From positions 5,003,052 to 5,067,051 of the forward strand of contig OU696590.1 in the NCBI GenBank assembly GCA_916048095.2: a DNA stretch of 64,000 bases, given 5' to 3'. Source of the stretch: Sacculina carcini. Its lineage: Eukaryota; Arthropoda; Thecostraca; Sacculinidae. The notes under the pieces were generated by a model. It had not been told where the DNA came from. It saw nothing but the letters and a program-made list of their open reading frames with translations, and did no database searches. The translations under genes were made by a program, and so were the position numbers. Shown piece by piece: positions 30,794-42,700 of the stretch. The stretch's first letter is position 1. Every line of letters starts with the position of its first letter.

Positions 30794-31692
30794 CTTCGGC
30801 TCCTGCCATTTTCCAAAAGCGAATGGATGAAAACTTCGGAGATATTGAAAATGTGGCGGCATTTTTAGACGACATTTGTGTTACTGGGAAATCAGTAGAG
30901 CAGCACAAGGCTAATGTTCGCGAATTGCTCCGCAGACTCTCAGAGGAAGGACTGAATATAAATGCGGACAAGTGCAAGTGGTCAGTGGAATCGGTGACAT
31001 ATTTGGGTTACATTGTCAGCCAGAGAGGAGTGCAACCAATGGAAGATAAAGTGGCAGCAATAAAGCAAGCACCTGCGCCACAAAATGTACAGGAGCTGAA
31101 ATCGTATTTGGGACTGTTGACCCATTACAGTGAATTCATACCCATGTTGGCGCATGTGGCAGCACCTTTATATGAGTTGCTGAAGAAAAATACCAGATGG
31201 CACTGGAAGGAGGTCGAAAATCGGTCTTTCGAGAGAACAAAAACTTTGTTGTGGTCAACAAGATGTTTGGCTCACTTTGACGGAAGTTTGCCGGTGATTG
31301 TTGCTGCGGACGCGTCTCCTGTGGGGATAGGCGCGGTTCTTTCAGTGTGAACGGAAGATGGTGAGCGACCAGTGAGATTCGCATCTCGGTCATTGTCTCC
31401 AGCAGAACGTAAACATAGCCAGCTTGAGCGGGGAGCACTGGCAGTGGTTTTTGCAGTGACCAAGTTCCACCAGTATGTGTTTGGAAGGCCGTTCGTGGTG
31501 ACTACAGACCATCGACCGTTGTTGGCTCTGCTGAGTCAGAATCCGATATTAGATGCAGCATCACCGCGTATTTGCCGGTGGCGCTTGACTTTATCAGCAT
31601 ATATGTTTCAGCTGCAGTACATACCGGGAAGACATAATGGGCACTGTGATGCTTTGTCGCGTCTTCCATTGCCACACATGCCAGCTGAAGTT
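30760..31692 (+). pseudogene. Element C second half of RT and RNase H
   Basis: RT box FLDDICVTG near 30870 and a FLGYIV-type block (YLGYIVSQRGVQP). RNase H follows (AADASPVGIGAVLS with a stop at 31348, then ERGALAVVFAVTKFHQYVFG, TTDHRPLLALLSQ and YIPGRHNGHCDALSRLP). The SINE inserts just after ALSRLPLPHMPAEV. Confidence 0.8.
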
Positions 31693-31985
31693 GATATATA
31701 ATTACGCATTTAAACACAGCAGTAGAGAAGGCTGTGTTCGCGTGTAATTTTGCGGGGGCAAAGCCTCACGGCCCGGCTGGCACACCACAGGTCCGGCCGC
31801 CACACAGGTTTTCGCAGTCACGGCCAGCACAGAAAACTGTACGGCTGCGCGCACACGAAACCCGCCTTGCGGCAATTGGGCTATCACTTTAAGAAACGAA
31901 CCCATCCGTTTCACCTCGCCAGGGAATCGAACCCTGGACCTTTCGTGCACAGAACGTGCGTCTTAGCCACTCGGCTATGAGGCGG
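31693..31985 (-). mobile_element. tRNA-derived SINE (family 1) in element C
   Basis: Flanked by a perfect 10-bp duplication AGCTGAAGTT (31683-31692 and 31986-31995), so the insertion is 293 bp. In minus orientation the head reads as a tRNA-like unit, CGCCTCATAGCCGAGTGGCT (A box), with GGGTTCGATTCCCTGG (B box) about 40 bp on. The far end is AT-rich. The head resembles Leu/Ser-class tRNA but is not a functional tRNA. Confidence 0.88.
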
Positions 31986-31995
31986 AGCTGAAGTT

Positions 31996-33160
31996 CCAGA
32001 ACCCGGCGATGTAGTGCATTTATTGTCGGCAGTCGAGGCTGGACTGGTGCAAGTGAAGGACGTCCGTAATTGGACGCGGCAAGATTCGGTTGTGTCGGCG
32101 GTTATCCGCTATACCATGAATGCATGGATGGATCAAGCTGTTGACCCAACACTGAAATTTTTTTACAGTCGTCGCGACGAGCTGTCGGTGGATCGAGGTT
32201 GCCTCTTGTGGGGATGCCGGTTGGTGATTCCAGAACAAGGAAGAGCTGCAGTATTGAATCTTCTGCATAATGGTCATCCAGGTATTGTAGCGATGAAGAG
32301 TTGGCGAGGTTATTAGTTTGGTGGCCTGGTTTAGATAAGACAATTGAAGAACGGGTGCAGACGTGCCTGCTATGCCAGCGACACCGAGCAAGCGTGTCGA
32401 CGGTTCCCGAGTCACAGTGGACACCACCATCCAAGCCGTGGTAGCGGATTCACATGAATTTGGCAGGACCAGTGGAAGGAGAAATGTTGCTTGTGGTGAT
32501 CGATGCATACAGCAAATACCCAGAGGTATAAATTTGTGGGTCTGCGTCGACACAAGCGGTTATGGATAATCTTCGCACAGCGTTTGCGTCGCATGGTCGC
32601 GTGGTTTAGGATAACGCAACGTGTTTTACCAGCGGAGATGGAACAATGGAGAACAATGAACAGCGAATGGAGTGAAGCAACGGTTATCTCCACCACGGCA
32701 CCCATCTTCTAATGGTCTGGCAGAAGCGATGGTAAAGTCCGTGAAATTGGGTATCAAGAAGCAACGACGAGCGCCGCTTCTCGTCAAAGTGACACGGTGG
32801 CTGTACAGCTACCGCAATACACCGCACAGCACAACCGGTAAGTCACCATCAGAGTTGATGTTCAAGCGTAGATCACGCACCCACCTGGATTTTAATTGGG
32901 CGGTAAAAATCAACAGATAAGGTGAGACGACAGGCCAACAACGTCGGTTGGCGCCAGATGACTCGGTGTATTGTTCCAATGTACCGGGATGTTCGAGCCA
33001 TTGAACGCCAGCGGTGGTGAGACGAGTTGATGGACGGCTCGTGCATGTACGTCTACAGGACGGACGAGAGTTTGTTAGGCATGCAGATCATGTACGGGGG
33101 CGGTTTTCTACGGACGGAGAGGAATAAAGGAGACGGGTGGACGAGTTGATGCTCGAGTCA
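31996..33160 (+). pseudogene. Element C integrase remnant
   Basis: 32014-32316 is the zinc-binding N-terminal region (LLHNGHPGIVAMKSWR), then CLLCQRH in a second frame. LVVIDAYSKYPEV near 32490 is the start of the catalytic core, with the usual Asp of the DFAGP motif read as Asn. HPSSNGLAEAMVKSVK near 32700 holds the catalytic Glu, followed by RNTPHSTTGKSPSELMF. Frames change at least three times. Confidence 0.75.
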
Positions 33161-33563
33161 ACTGCGAGTGCGGCTAGTGAGATCACAGCTGGACAGCATC
33201 AGCATATGGAAAAGGAGAACGGGACTCACGGTGCCAGGCCGCGAGGGGAGGTGGAACAGGAGCACGAGTTGGTATAAGGAAGATGCCAGGAAGAGTTTCC
33301 GTAGGTGAACGATGACGGGGAGAAATCGAGGAGGCAGATGTCGGTCGGTGCATTCCAGTTTCGGCTGAAGCGGATGTTGTGGGGTTACGGACCTCAACGG
33401 ATTCGCCGGAAGCCCGAACGTTTCAAAGATTATGTTTGACTGTGTTGTTATGTAACTACTTGCGTTGTGATTGCCATGCCAGAGTAATGCTAATGTTGTT
33501 TTGTAACTTTTGAGCTTTTCTGTGAAGAGTGTCGTCTGAAGCTGGAAAGGGAAGGAGTTGTGG

Positions 33564-33697
33564 TGTATTAGCATTGTGGTTTTGTTTATTGGCAGCACTG
33601 CGAAGTTGGCGCACGGGGCGAGGAGTGACGCGGAGTGTGAGACATTGTTGTTGTGTTGTGACTGTGCAAAGAAATACATTGTGTTGATATACACTAC
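33564..33697 (+). repeat. 3' LTR of element C (134 bp)
   Basis: Starts TGTATTAGCATTGTGG and ends GATATACACTAC, followed by the duplicated ATGG. Confidence 0.85.
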
Positions 33698-34799
33698 ATG
33701 GGTTCTCTTGTTGATATATTTTTGCGCGAGTGTGCTACCGTGGGGTTTTGGTAGTTTTCGTGGAGATGGTTGATGTGGGTTTGGGAGTGGAATAGGAGTG
33801 ATCAGAATGATCTGAATCATTTCTTTGAGCGGTATTCGGTGAGCGTGTATTCAGTTTGTCGACATTTTCACCGGCAGAGCCGGTAGTGGCATCATTAGCG
33901 ATGTGTTTGCTGGTGTTGTCTAGAGTTGTCCTTTCGATGGCACGCTGCGACTCCGCCTGATGTTCAGTGGTGGTGACGGCCGCCGGTGTGGCACAGGGCA
34001 ATGGTGCCTGGGAATTTTTCACCAATATCGCCACGACAGTAGTGAGTTGCGTCACTGATTATGATAGGACTGTAATTTGTTGCATTTGGATCAGCTCTGG
34101 TGACGGTGAGCTTTCGACTAGCTGTTGCTGTTCGTGTTGTTGATCGTGTTGTCTAGCCATAGCGGCGGTCGATGCTGTGAGGCCCTTCTCAATTGCGGCT
34201 TTGGCATCATAGTATGATTTGATCTTGTATAGATATTCGAGGATGGATTTCTCATGGATATATTTTTACATGTAATTGAGGTGACATGATGTTCGCCACT
34301 GGACACGAGAGACGGGAGAATGTCAGCATCAGCACGGGCGATGGTCTTTGCCCGACTGGACGATGGGGACGGCGGACCTCGGTGACTCCGAGATCCTTCA
34401 TCCACTCGTTGAGTTCGTCGATCGGAATGTCAACGAGGTCTGGTGCGTACACTGAGCCCTTGGTGTAGTTGAGTGTCTGTGAAGGATGATGTTCGCCTCT
34501 AGCCGTCCGGATGTCGTCTGGGAAAGAAATGTTTCGGTTTATTTTTCGCATGCCATTTTGACCAGAAGTTGACTGCCTTTGATGACCTTCACGCCTTTGG
34601 CTTTAGTCAGTGTGATGTTTCGAATGACACTCTCAATTTTTGGCAATCCCAGGGTGTTGATAGGATCTTTATGTTTTGATGAGGACAAAGGCGCCCTCAT
34701 CGGGTACGCACCCAGATAAAATGTGAAGTCGACTAAACCCATAGTTTTACCCACCATTGGATAGGGACACCTTTCTCCGAGAACATTTTTATGAGGCAA
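33698..34799 (-). pseudogene. LINE-A ORF1 remnant
   Basis: 34799-34539 and 34551-34252 encode the RRM-like ORF1 pattern of I/jockey LINEs: IESVIRNITLTKAKGVKVIKGSQLLV, then IPIDELNEWMKDLGVTEVRRPHRPVG, a region normally leading to CCHC knuckles. Later parts (34405-34118, 34055-33735) are Ser/Thr-rich in shifted frames, and no knuckles are recognisable. Confidence 0.65.
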
Positions 34800-34835
34800 A
34801 AAACAAAGTACATATATGTAGTACGATGGGCCGAG

Positions 34836-35448
34836 ATAGCAGGACTTATTTGGTCTAAAGCGTACGTATCTAATTCACAAAACATCCACGAAATCTACAA
34901 TCAAGTTAAATAGATACGAACGAACGAACGTATGTTTACTATAGCGCCTGTAAAACACGGGCGCGCATACTTCAACATGAACAACAAAGCGCCGACATCC
35001 GACCGCCGGCTCCTGGCGGTCCACGCCGCTGGTGACCACCTGGGCGTAACATGCTCACCATTGCAGATCCGACACATTGTGTAATTGCCATGTTTGTTAC
35101 GTACATCTTGTATACGGGCCTCCTGGAGCAACGGCACCTCCGGGACCAGGCGGTCCCCTGGTTGTGTATGTGTAATAGGTGTATACCGTGTCTTTGATTG
35201 TGTTCACCATGTATTGTACCCATGTTTGTTCAGTGTTCTCCCGTGGTGGAGATCATTTGGTACGAATAAAAGGGATACGTACTACGTACTACTACGTATA
35301 CGTACTACGTATTAGCTACGTACGCTTTAGACCAAATTTCAAACAAACAAACAAACAAACAAACATGACTTATTTGGTCTAAAGCGTACGTAGCTAATTC
35401 ATAAAACATCCATGAAATCTACAATCAAGTTAAATAGAGACAGATCAG
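34836..35448. repeat. Composite of direct and inverted copies of an 80-bp unit
   Basis: An approximately 80-bp sequence starting ATTTGGTCTAAAGCGTACGT occurs directly at 34848-34915 and 35377-35448 with few differences. Its first 19 bases occur inverted at 35318-35336. Between them lies a non-repeated, moderately GC-rich 400-bp insert that begins after tandem CGAA units, and an (AAAC)n run precedes the second copy. It looks like a solo LTR-type or foldback insertion, but no coding remnant identifies it. Confidence 0.6.
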
Positions 35449-35618
35449 GTAATAATACACCTTAAGAAAAACTAGAATACGATATGTAATTTAGAAAACC
35501 ATGTATAGGAATGTGTACACCTGTTTAGTCCAACACGGCGGAAATTATCCACAAAAACACCCAAGAAACTACACAAAAGCAGATTTAAACGCAGCTTCCA
35601 GAAGGTTCATGCCGATTA

Positions 35619-35778
35619 CCTTAAGGAGGTTCAGACAAACTCCCGTAAAATTACCCAATACTCTTTACTTCGTGACGTCCTTATGACAATTTATGCTTAC
35701 CATAAGCACGTCACTCATAACGTCACAAAGTAAAGAGTATGGGATAATTTTATAGTATTTTGTCTGAGCCTCACCTTA
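35619..35778. mobile_element. MITE with 60-bp inverted repeats
   Basis: Arms 35619-35680 and 35716-35778 pair over nearly their full length (GGTTCAGACAAA...AATTACCCAATACTCTTTACTTCGTGACGT, with the complement on the right). TTAA lies at both ends, compatible with a TTAA-targeting (piggyBac-like) or simple palindromic element. The loop is about 35 bp. Confidence 0.75.
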
Positions 35779-35863
35779 AACATTCAACCGTATGTTGCCA
35801 CAGATGAATCACAAGTGTGTTGTTATTATTGTCCTTTTAAGCGCGCACCAGCCAGTATAGAAT

Positions 35864-36009
35864 ACATGGCACGCCCCACTGTGGGCCCATCTACAGTGGT
35901 GACTCCGGTTGAGTCAAGCGGAGGTGTTGATGAACGAACCCGGGCCAGGATTCGAACCGCGAACTTCTGACACGATAGTTCAGCGCCTAACCACTGAGCT
36001 ACTCGGGAG
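35864..36009 (-). mobile_element. tRNA-derived SINE (family 2)
   Basis: The minus strand begins CCCGAGTAGCTCAGTGGTTA (A box) and has GCGGTTCGAATCCTGG (B box). It then runs into the same body as the intronic copy at 3078-3229. It lies about 520 bp downstream of the ADAR stop codon. Confidence 0.85.
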
Positions 36010-36341
36010 CTAATCACGAGTGTCTACTGCTACATATAATCATGTATTATTTATCAATAATATACACATTACTACATTGACACGGATTACAACGGAGTCA
36101 TTGCCGAGAAATGAAAATATCACATGTATATTGTATTGTCTTTCACATTTTTGTTGTGTTCGATTTTCGCTTTTGAGTTATAAATACAAGATACCCACAC
36201 AAATAAATGCATGTATATATACAATATGAAAACCTGAATACTAAATAAATCAACTAGATAGGTTATACACAAATCAGTTAAGCAATTGGAAGGTTTGGGC
36301 TGTTTCACGCGTGTGCGTGTGTTGCACATGCACATTCACAA

Positions 36342-36376
<35 letters not shown>

Positions 36377-36527
36377 ACAGATAATATCGGCATTCGTGGT
36401 AGTGTGACCTTGTGAATATATATTTACGAACGTGCGTTTGTGCGGATGCAAAGGAGATACCAGTAAACTTCATTAGAATACGTCAAATGTACTTTTCATT
36501 GGATGGTTGTTGAGCATCATGCAAAAA
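36010..36527. other. ADAR 3' flank or 3' UTR
   Basis: AT-rich, with a (CA)n tract at 36342-36378. No ORF or repeat beyond the SINE that ends at 36009. Confidence 0.4.
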
Positions 36528-36725
36528 TCAAAATGCGTTAAATAACGCCCGACTATGGTGATGGCCATTTCTACACGCTGGGAGGGGTGTGGGCAGGTCG
36601 ACGTACCGACAGGGGCCAGCCACCTGGTCGGCGTCCACCTCAAACATGTCCTGCTCGAACGGCTTCTTCACCCAGCTGCCCAATTGAGCTTGCTTGAAGG
36701 CACTCAACAAACAGCACACCGCCGC
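36528..36725 (-). CDS. ADAR2: ADAR last exon
   Basis: Acceptor GCTTGTGCAG ends at 36726. It encodes LSAFKQAQLGSWVKKPFEQD and a divergent tail of about 30 residues to TGA. No clear AATAAA follows within 200 bp on this strand. Confidence 0.92.
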   Translation of the reverse strand, partial: AAVCCLLSAFKQAQLGSWVKKPFEQDMFEVDADQVAGPCRYVDLPTPLPACRNGHHHSRALFNAF

Positions 36726-39700
36726 CTGCACAAGCCAAACATTAGATAGGCCAAATAGACCGAGACTGCACATATAAGGTGGAATAGCCCGATACCACTA
36801 ATGAATACAAGCAATGAGAGGGGAGGGTGAAGGCACTGTACCACATGATGCAGTGGATACACATACGCGCGGTAAAAAAACGATGACTACACTTATACAC
36901 ATTGTTCAGTAGCAACGCTAAATGAGACGTGAAACAGTGCAACCACCCACCATGTAGTCTGTGTTGAGTCGCTTGCACTGGCCATAGAGCAGTGACGAGA
37001 CGTCCGCCGACAACGGCAGCGAGTCGGGCGGCATCAGGCTGCACAACAGACGCCGGTAGCGAACGAACAGCAGCCGCTTGCAGAGCCGAGAACACTCGCC
37101 CTGCTCGTTCTTGCCGGTGATAGCGTTGATCACCTCGGCACACTTGTTACCTGCCGACATCCACAGCGTCGGCAAGACAATCGCATGTCGTTAGGCGATG
37201 CACTATGACACGACTCCGCATGCCGCAACAATTGCTAGCAGCCGCACGCTCCTCCAGGAAACGGAAGGATACAGGATACAGATCTGCGATCTTACTGGAT
37301 TGTACAGCCATTAGTAATCTCGCTTATACACATACACAGTCTTCTGGGCGCCGGGATACGTTAAACGATGTTCTGTGGTGAATGCTAGCTGTACGTGAAC
37401 GTTAGGCACTGTGACAATCAGTTTCAACTATTGACAGTGAGAGACCAATAGTCCCATCGCCCATTTAGAGTAACTAAACGACATGATATATATGTTGTTT
37501 ACCAAGAAACTACCAACTACCAATTACCACTACCAAGAAAAAAAATCATTTCAGCATTCAATCATGATAATTAAGTTATCTCAATTTTATGGCTCTATAA
37601 ACAAGGACAACAATAGAGGACAAAAATCCGACCCGCGATAGAATATACTAGACCCGCATGGGCTAGCAATCTTGTAACACGCCACACAAACACACTTCAA
37701 AACACCGCACTCAGAACCATCACCGGATGCACAGCCACCACACCAATAGACCACCCCCATCACGAAAAAAACTGAAACACCGCCTAGACATGAGAGGCAC
37801 ACAAACACTCACAGCAGCAGTCACCAACACAGCACATCCACTACATCACCTCACAACACAAGCAAACACAAACAGAAACATAAAAACAATACCAAGCACA
37901 CTTTACCATAGACAAATTTCCACATCGCTTCCATCAGCTCCCACACGCACATCAATCAAGAAACACATACACACACACGGAGATCGCACGGAAGCTATAC
38001 ACGCACTACATCACAATACACTGCTACGAAGACACCCACCGGATATACACAAATCAGAAAACACGCTTACACGCGAAAACAAGGTGCATCTGGCCAGGTT
38101 GAGATGCGGTCATCATCCTGCCCTTCTGTCAAGGCTGAATGACTCAATCGATGACACCTGTCCAGATTGCAATTCAGCACCACACACCATCACACACACC
38201 ATGGAACACTGCACAGCACACACAAAACTCAGGCGCCAACACAAAATTAAATCCACCAGGGACCTGTGGAACAACCCGGTCGGCGCCGTGTCTTTCCTCA
38301 GGAGCTCGAGGTTGCTCGGCTAGACAACCTGAAGAACGCCAACAACAACAATCGAGGTGGAAAAACAAAACAGTCAGAATACCATACACTGTAGTTAGAC
38401 GAGTTTAAACAAAACATATATAAGAGAGAATCAAATTTTAACCCGTGCATCACCAAAACAACGAAGTAAACCCGTTGTAAAGCGAAATTACTTGGAGCTT
38501 ATCGTACACACTGGATCAGCAGCCCTGACATACGAAGAGACAAGGAGAACAAGCAACACCGCGTGTTTTCCGCCGGCGCAACACCCACCGATCGTCCAGT
38601 TGACGCTATAGTTGGGCGCCTTGCCCGACTGTCGGACGTCGCACGAGCTGCTGGCGCCCAGCAGCGGCGTGCAAGTGCGGTACGGCGGCGGCAGATCGGC
38701 GAGTGTGTGCTGCACGCGGCCGTAGATGGCACGCACCAGATGATTCACGTGAAACAAACTGCCCACCGTCATACTGGCTAGGTACACGGGCTCGACCAGC
38801 TGGCCTAGCAGTGCGCCCTGCACGCCGACCACGTTCCAGCGCGCGATCTTGTCGCTGCACGACATGGTCAGCAGTCGACGTCCCTGCCACCCGCCAACAC
38901 ACACGCACGCACGCACAGTGAATGACTGATTCTGCACAACAACGCAACACTGAGTGAGAGTGCAAGTAATTTGATATCGCCAAATTCATTATCCCTAATC
39001 CCAACAGTCGCCAAACTAAAAGACAACGCATACTCACTTACAGAAATGTCACGCGTCAGCTCCACGTATATAAGACAATCGTATTGTGCATTAGAAACGC
39101 TACAGAATGCATCTCGCGTAACACGTAACCCCAAGCACCCCCGTTTTCGGACTATGTGGTGTAGTGGTAAGCACACCTGCATCACAAGCGGGAGATCCGT
39201 AGTTCGAAACCCGGCGGAGCAGAAGTTCTTGGGCAACTTCTATAATACAAGAACCCCTGTCCACCCGGCAGTAAATGGGTACCAGATATCAGTCATGTGT
39301 TGTGCCATGCATTCTGGGAAAGTGGCTCTCCCTGAGGCATGAGGCCTTTAACCTTTAACCAAGCCCTTGGTGTTGATGGTGTGTGCGTGTGTGTGAGCGA
39401 GAGAGACAGAGAGGACGGGTGTATATCAGTGGGAAGCACCTCGAGTACGCCATCCCAGGTTTGCACGCTATCACTCGGCTTCACCGGAACGGTGCCTTCG
39501 CCAGACTCGATCTTGGCGCGCAGTTGACCACGAGTCTTACGGTTGGGGTGTTTGTCAGCCTCACGCGAGACATGAGACTGAGCATCACGCGGCGAAAATA
39601 TCCTTGACGTCAGCATCAACATGAACACCCATTACAACAACACCAAAGCTGAGCACTTTTGAATAAGCGGCTAGGATCAGTAGACGCCGTTCTACATACT

Positions 39701-42700
39701 GTATATGTAGAACGATCCTTACATACATGTAACGCCATGCAAAGTGATTGAAATAATCTTCAAAAAGAAAGACAAGCTATGACATCTAATCGTCCCAATG
39801 CAACAGTGTCAAGTACTATTATAAGAGGATGTTGCTGATCCTCTATTTTTATGCATGACATATATCTCAACACGTATATCACGCATCTCTCAATCACCAC
39901 ATCCTCTACGTACAAATGCCGCGTCGGCAATAGCGCCGCGCACACCTGGCGTCGCCGCAGGGAGCAGTGTTGATGTACAGGTGAAACTGCACGCCCTCTT
40001 TCAGACTATATTTGCTCGCCGATGGCTTGCGCTCGAAAATGTTCGATGCGCTCGTATCTGATAAACAAAACACAAATACAAGAATTCAGCCATTTGCCGC
40101 GGCATAAATGAGAAGACAAAGCACACCGGCCACCACCAATGATGATGATGATGCTAATAGTCGTTACAGGGAAGCACCCGCCTGTTAGACCATATGGCGC
40201 CCCGTCAATGTCGAATGAAACACGATGAAAAATCACAATAGAAAATAGACATGTCATGATTAAGTCAAGGTAAATAATTGGTAAATAAATTGATTGTCAT
40301 TGATCGTAAAAATTGAAGTCATACATCATGATTGGCTTGGTGTAAAAATAACGCAAATCGCAATAATTAAATGAAATTGTGTGAAGATGATCGCAAGAGG
40401 TGAATGGTGTTGTAGATTGATCTACTGGTTCTATGATGGCGACTCACACGTTCATTTCATTTCATTTTCACTTCAGTTTACCGTATATTTCCGCGTATAA
40501 GACGACACTTAAACTAAAAAAATCACCCTAAAAAATTGTGGGTCGTCTTATACAACCGATATAAAAGTCAGACCTTGAATTCTGCGTACAGAATTTTTCA
40601 TTTTACATGAAAAAATCAGTATCATTTTGGTTGTAAATAAAAAAGGTTGATTACAAACACCTTTATTTCTCAATAAGAGTAGGTATTACAGTACATCATC
40701 AATATCAAAAATCAAATCTGCTCCATATCTAAAATCCATGTATATCTAAAACCCATCAAATTCATCTCCATCATCACTGTCGGTCTCGAAAAGTTTTCAA
40801 GAACATCAAGTGAGACACCAAGCATAGCTCTGTTTTTTTGTAAATGACTTTTCACCATTCATCATCCACTCATTCCATTGTGCTCTAGCATTATCCTTGA
40901 ATGGCTTATTTAAGCTCACGTTATTTAGCCAAACAAACATGGTTTCGTCATTTAGCAGTCGTCTTATACAACTGATATATGATAAATGCATAAAAATTTG
41001 CTCTACCTGTTATATACGGGCGCGCAGCAGCTATACAGTATGAACAAACGGACAAAGCTAAAACAGTTAATACGGAAACAATAAAAAGAGCACATGAATG
41101 AATAAATATTACACGATTTAAGTAACGCAATAAACACATTAACACAATGAGATGAACACATTGAAGGGTGATTGATGAACACAATAACAGAGTACAATAA
41201 ATATAATTAACATAATTAGACTAAAACATAGGTAAACACAAGCATACATGCATTCGCGCCCACACACATATCATAGAGGCAAAAGGAGTCAAGGAATGAG
41301 TCACGGGATTAAAGGAAATTTCGACAAGATGTTTACGTAGAGAAGAGGTAAAACATTGTTACGTGAGCGAGGAGGTGCTATGATAAGGGAGCGAGTTATA
41401 TAATCGAGGACCGCAGAACGAGAACGATTTAGAAGACCAGGCAGATTTATTGAGGGCGGGAGGACAGCATAGATGAGCAGAATGACGGGAAGTGGGATAG
41501 AATAGAATAGAAGAGAAGAGAGAGGAATAGAAGAATAATAGAAGAATAGAATAGAAGAGGGAGAGAGCAGATCAGAAAGATATAAAGGTTGATTAGGAGC
41601 ATGTAAGAGTTTGAATATTATGCAGCAGATTTTGAAGTGAATGCGCGATTTAATAGGAAGCCAACGGAATTGAAACAGAAAAGGAAAAGTATGGCTGTAG
41701 TTACTCGCAGATAACAGCACAACACACTTTATTTGCACTCCTCACTGGTCAGAACGCAGCCAACACACAGGCCAACAGTCATTAGTACACTAACCACACA
41801 CGCGCAACTAGTCTTACACATACAGACAAACATACATACACACTCGCATACACGCACCGCACGTGCCTTACACAGTAGGTACCGCCGGTAATCAGCTGGC
41901 GTCATCGTCACTTCGACCAATCACCGAGCAGAACCCGATCACACCACACGCCCCCCGTGATATCACTATCACCCAAAAATAATTACAAGGGATTAAAAAA
42001 TCTGTCTCGTAATCGTCGAATCTTTGCGGTCTTCGTCGTTCCCGTCTGGGTCTTGAGCGGTTGATGGTACCCTCCAGGCTGTCACCCGAAGCTGCTGACT
42101 CCGTGGACGATTCACCAGGTCTGTCGATCACCGACTGTGGCTCCACCTCGACATCGTCGTCCGAGTCTGGCTCGAACAACCGCCTCACGTCCAGCACGTG
42201 ACGGGGTACGCCGTCAACGTCAATATTGTCGGCTGCATTGATCCCTGTTGCTGTCCCTTGAGTCCACGTCGTGGTACATCGAGTGGCCGGTGGTTTAACC
42301 CACACATCTTCACCAACATGCCATTCGGTGGTATCGGATTCCGGCTTGGCGACCGGTGCTGCCGGATGCCGCCAACAATAGGCGTGAACTCCGCAAGCTG
42401 GGGCCGAACGCCAGTCGTTTCCATGCCTCGGTGCCAGGATGTACCAGAACAACGCGCTCAGCGGAGACGTGCGACAACGCTCGGCCATTCGATTGTTTGT
42501 GTGGTGATGTCGCTCGATAATGCCGTTTCCAGACGGCCGATAAGCGGCCCGGTAACGCCGCCTGACCTGCCAGCTGTCGCAAAAGACATTCACCGCCTTC
42601 GACCGAAACGTCGCGCTGATATCAAGCAGTAGCTCCTCCACGGGACCACGCTCCAGGAAGACACTGCGGAGTACGTCAATAACGTCTTTGACGTTTTCTG

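Larger units (their letters stand above)
28963..33697 (+). mobile_element. LTR retrotransposon C, K02A2.6-like gypsy, degraded
   Basis: 134-bp LTRs (28963-29096 and 33564-33697) differ at about five positions, four of which are G-to-A or C-to-T transitions. The target duplication is ATGG (28959-28962 and 33698-33701). The primer site starts TGGCGACGAAGA at 29098. A GGAAAGGGAAGGAG tract precedes the 3' LTR. gag, RT and integrase carry several stops and frame changes, and a SINE splits the region between RNase H and integrase. It is the second insertion into LINE-A. Confidence 0.88.
19930..34800 (-). mobile_element. LINE-A, I/Nimb-like LINE split by three later insertions
   Basis: Minus-strand parts in order: ORF1 34799-33698; endonuclease and start of RT 28962-27601 and 27335-27263; rest of RT and RNase H 22208-19930. 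Removing the LTR elements at 28963-33697 and 22209-27262 and the MITE at 27336-27600, each with one copy of its target duplication, brings the LINE blocks back into contact. The parts sum to about 4.8 kb, a normal length. The RNase H after the RT favours the I superclade over CR1/RTE. Many frameshifts and stops show it was dead or dying, and old relative to its insertions. Confidence 0.82.

Noticed and set aside
31920-31985. Functional tRNA gene
   Set aside because: It is the head of a SINE inserted with a 10-bp target duplication, and the acceptor stem does not close.
38606-39037. 143-residue minus-strand frame overlapping the ADAR exon
   Set aside because: Wrong frame of the ADAR exon at 38883-38589; the correct frame has the SCSDK motif and compatible splice sites.
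39150-39225. Functional tRNA-Val gene
   Set aside because: It is fused to a SINE body with a short tandem tail; the acceptor arm ends do not pair well.
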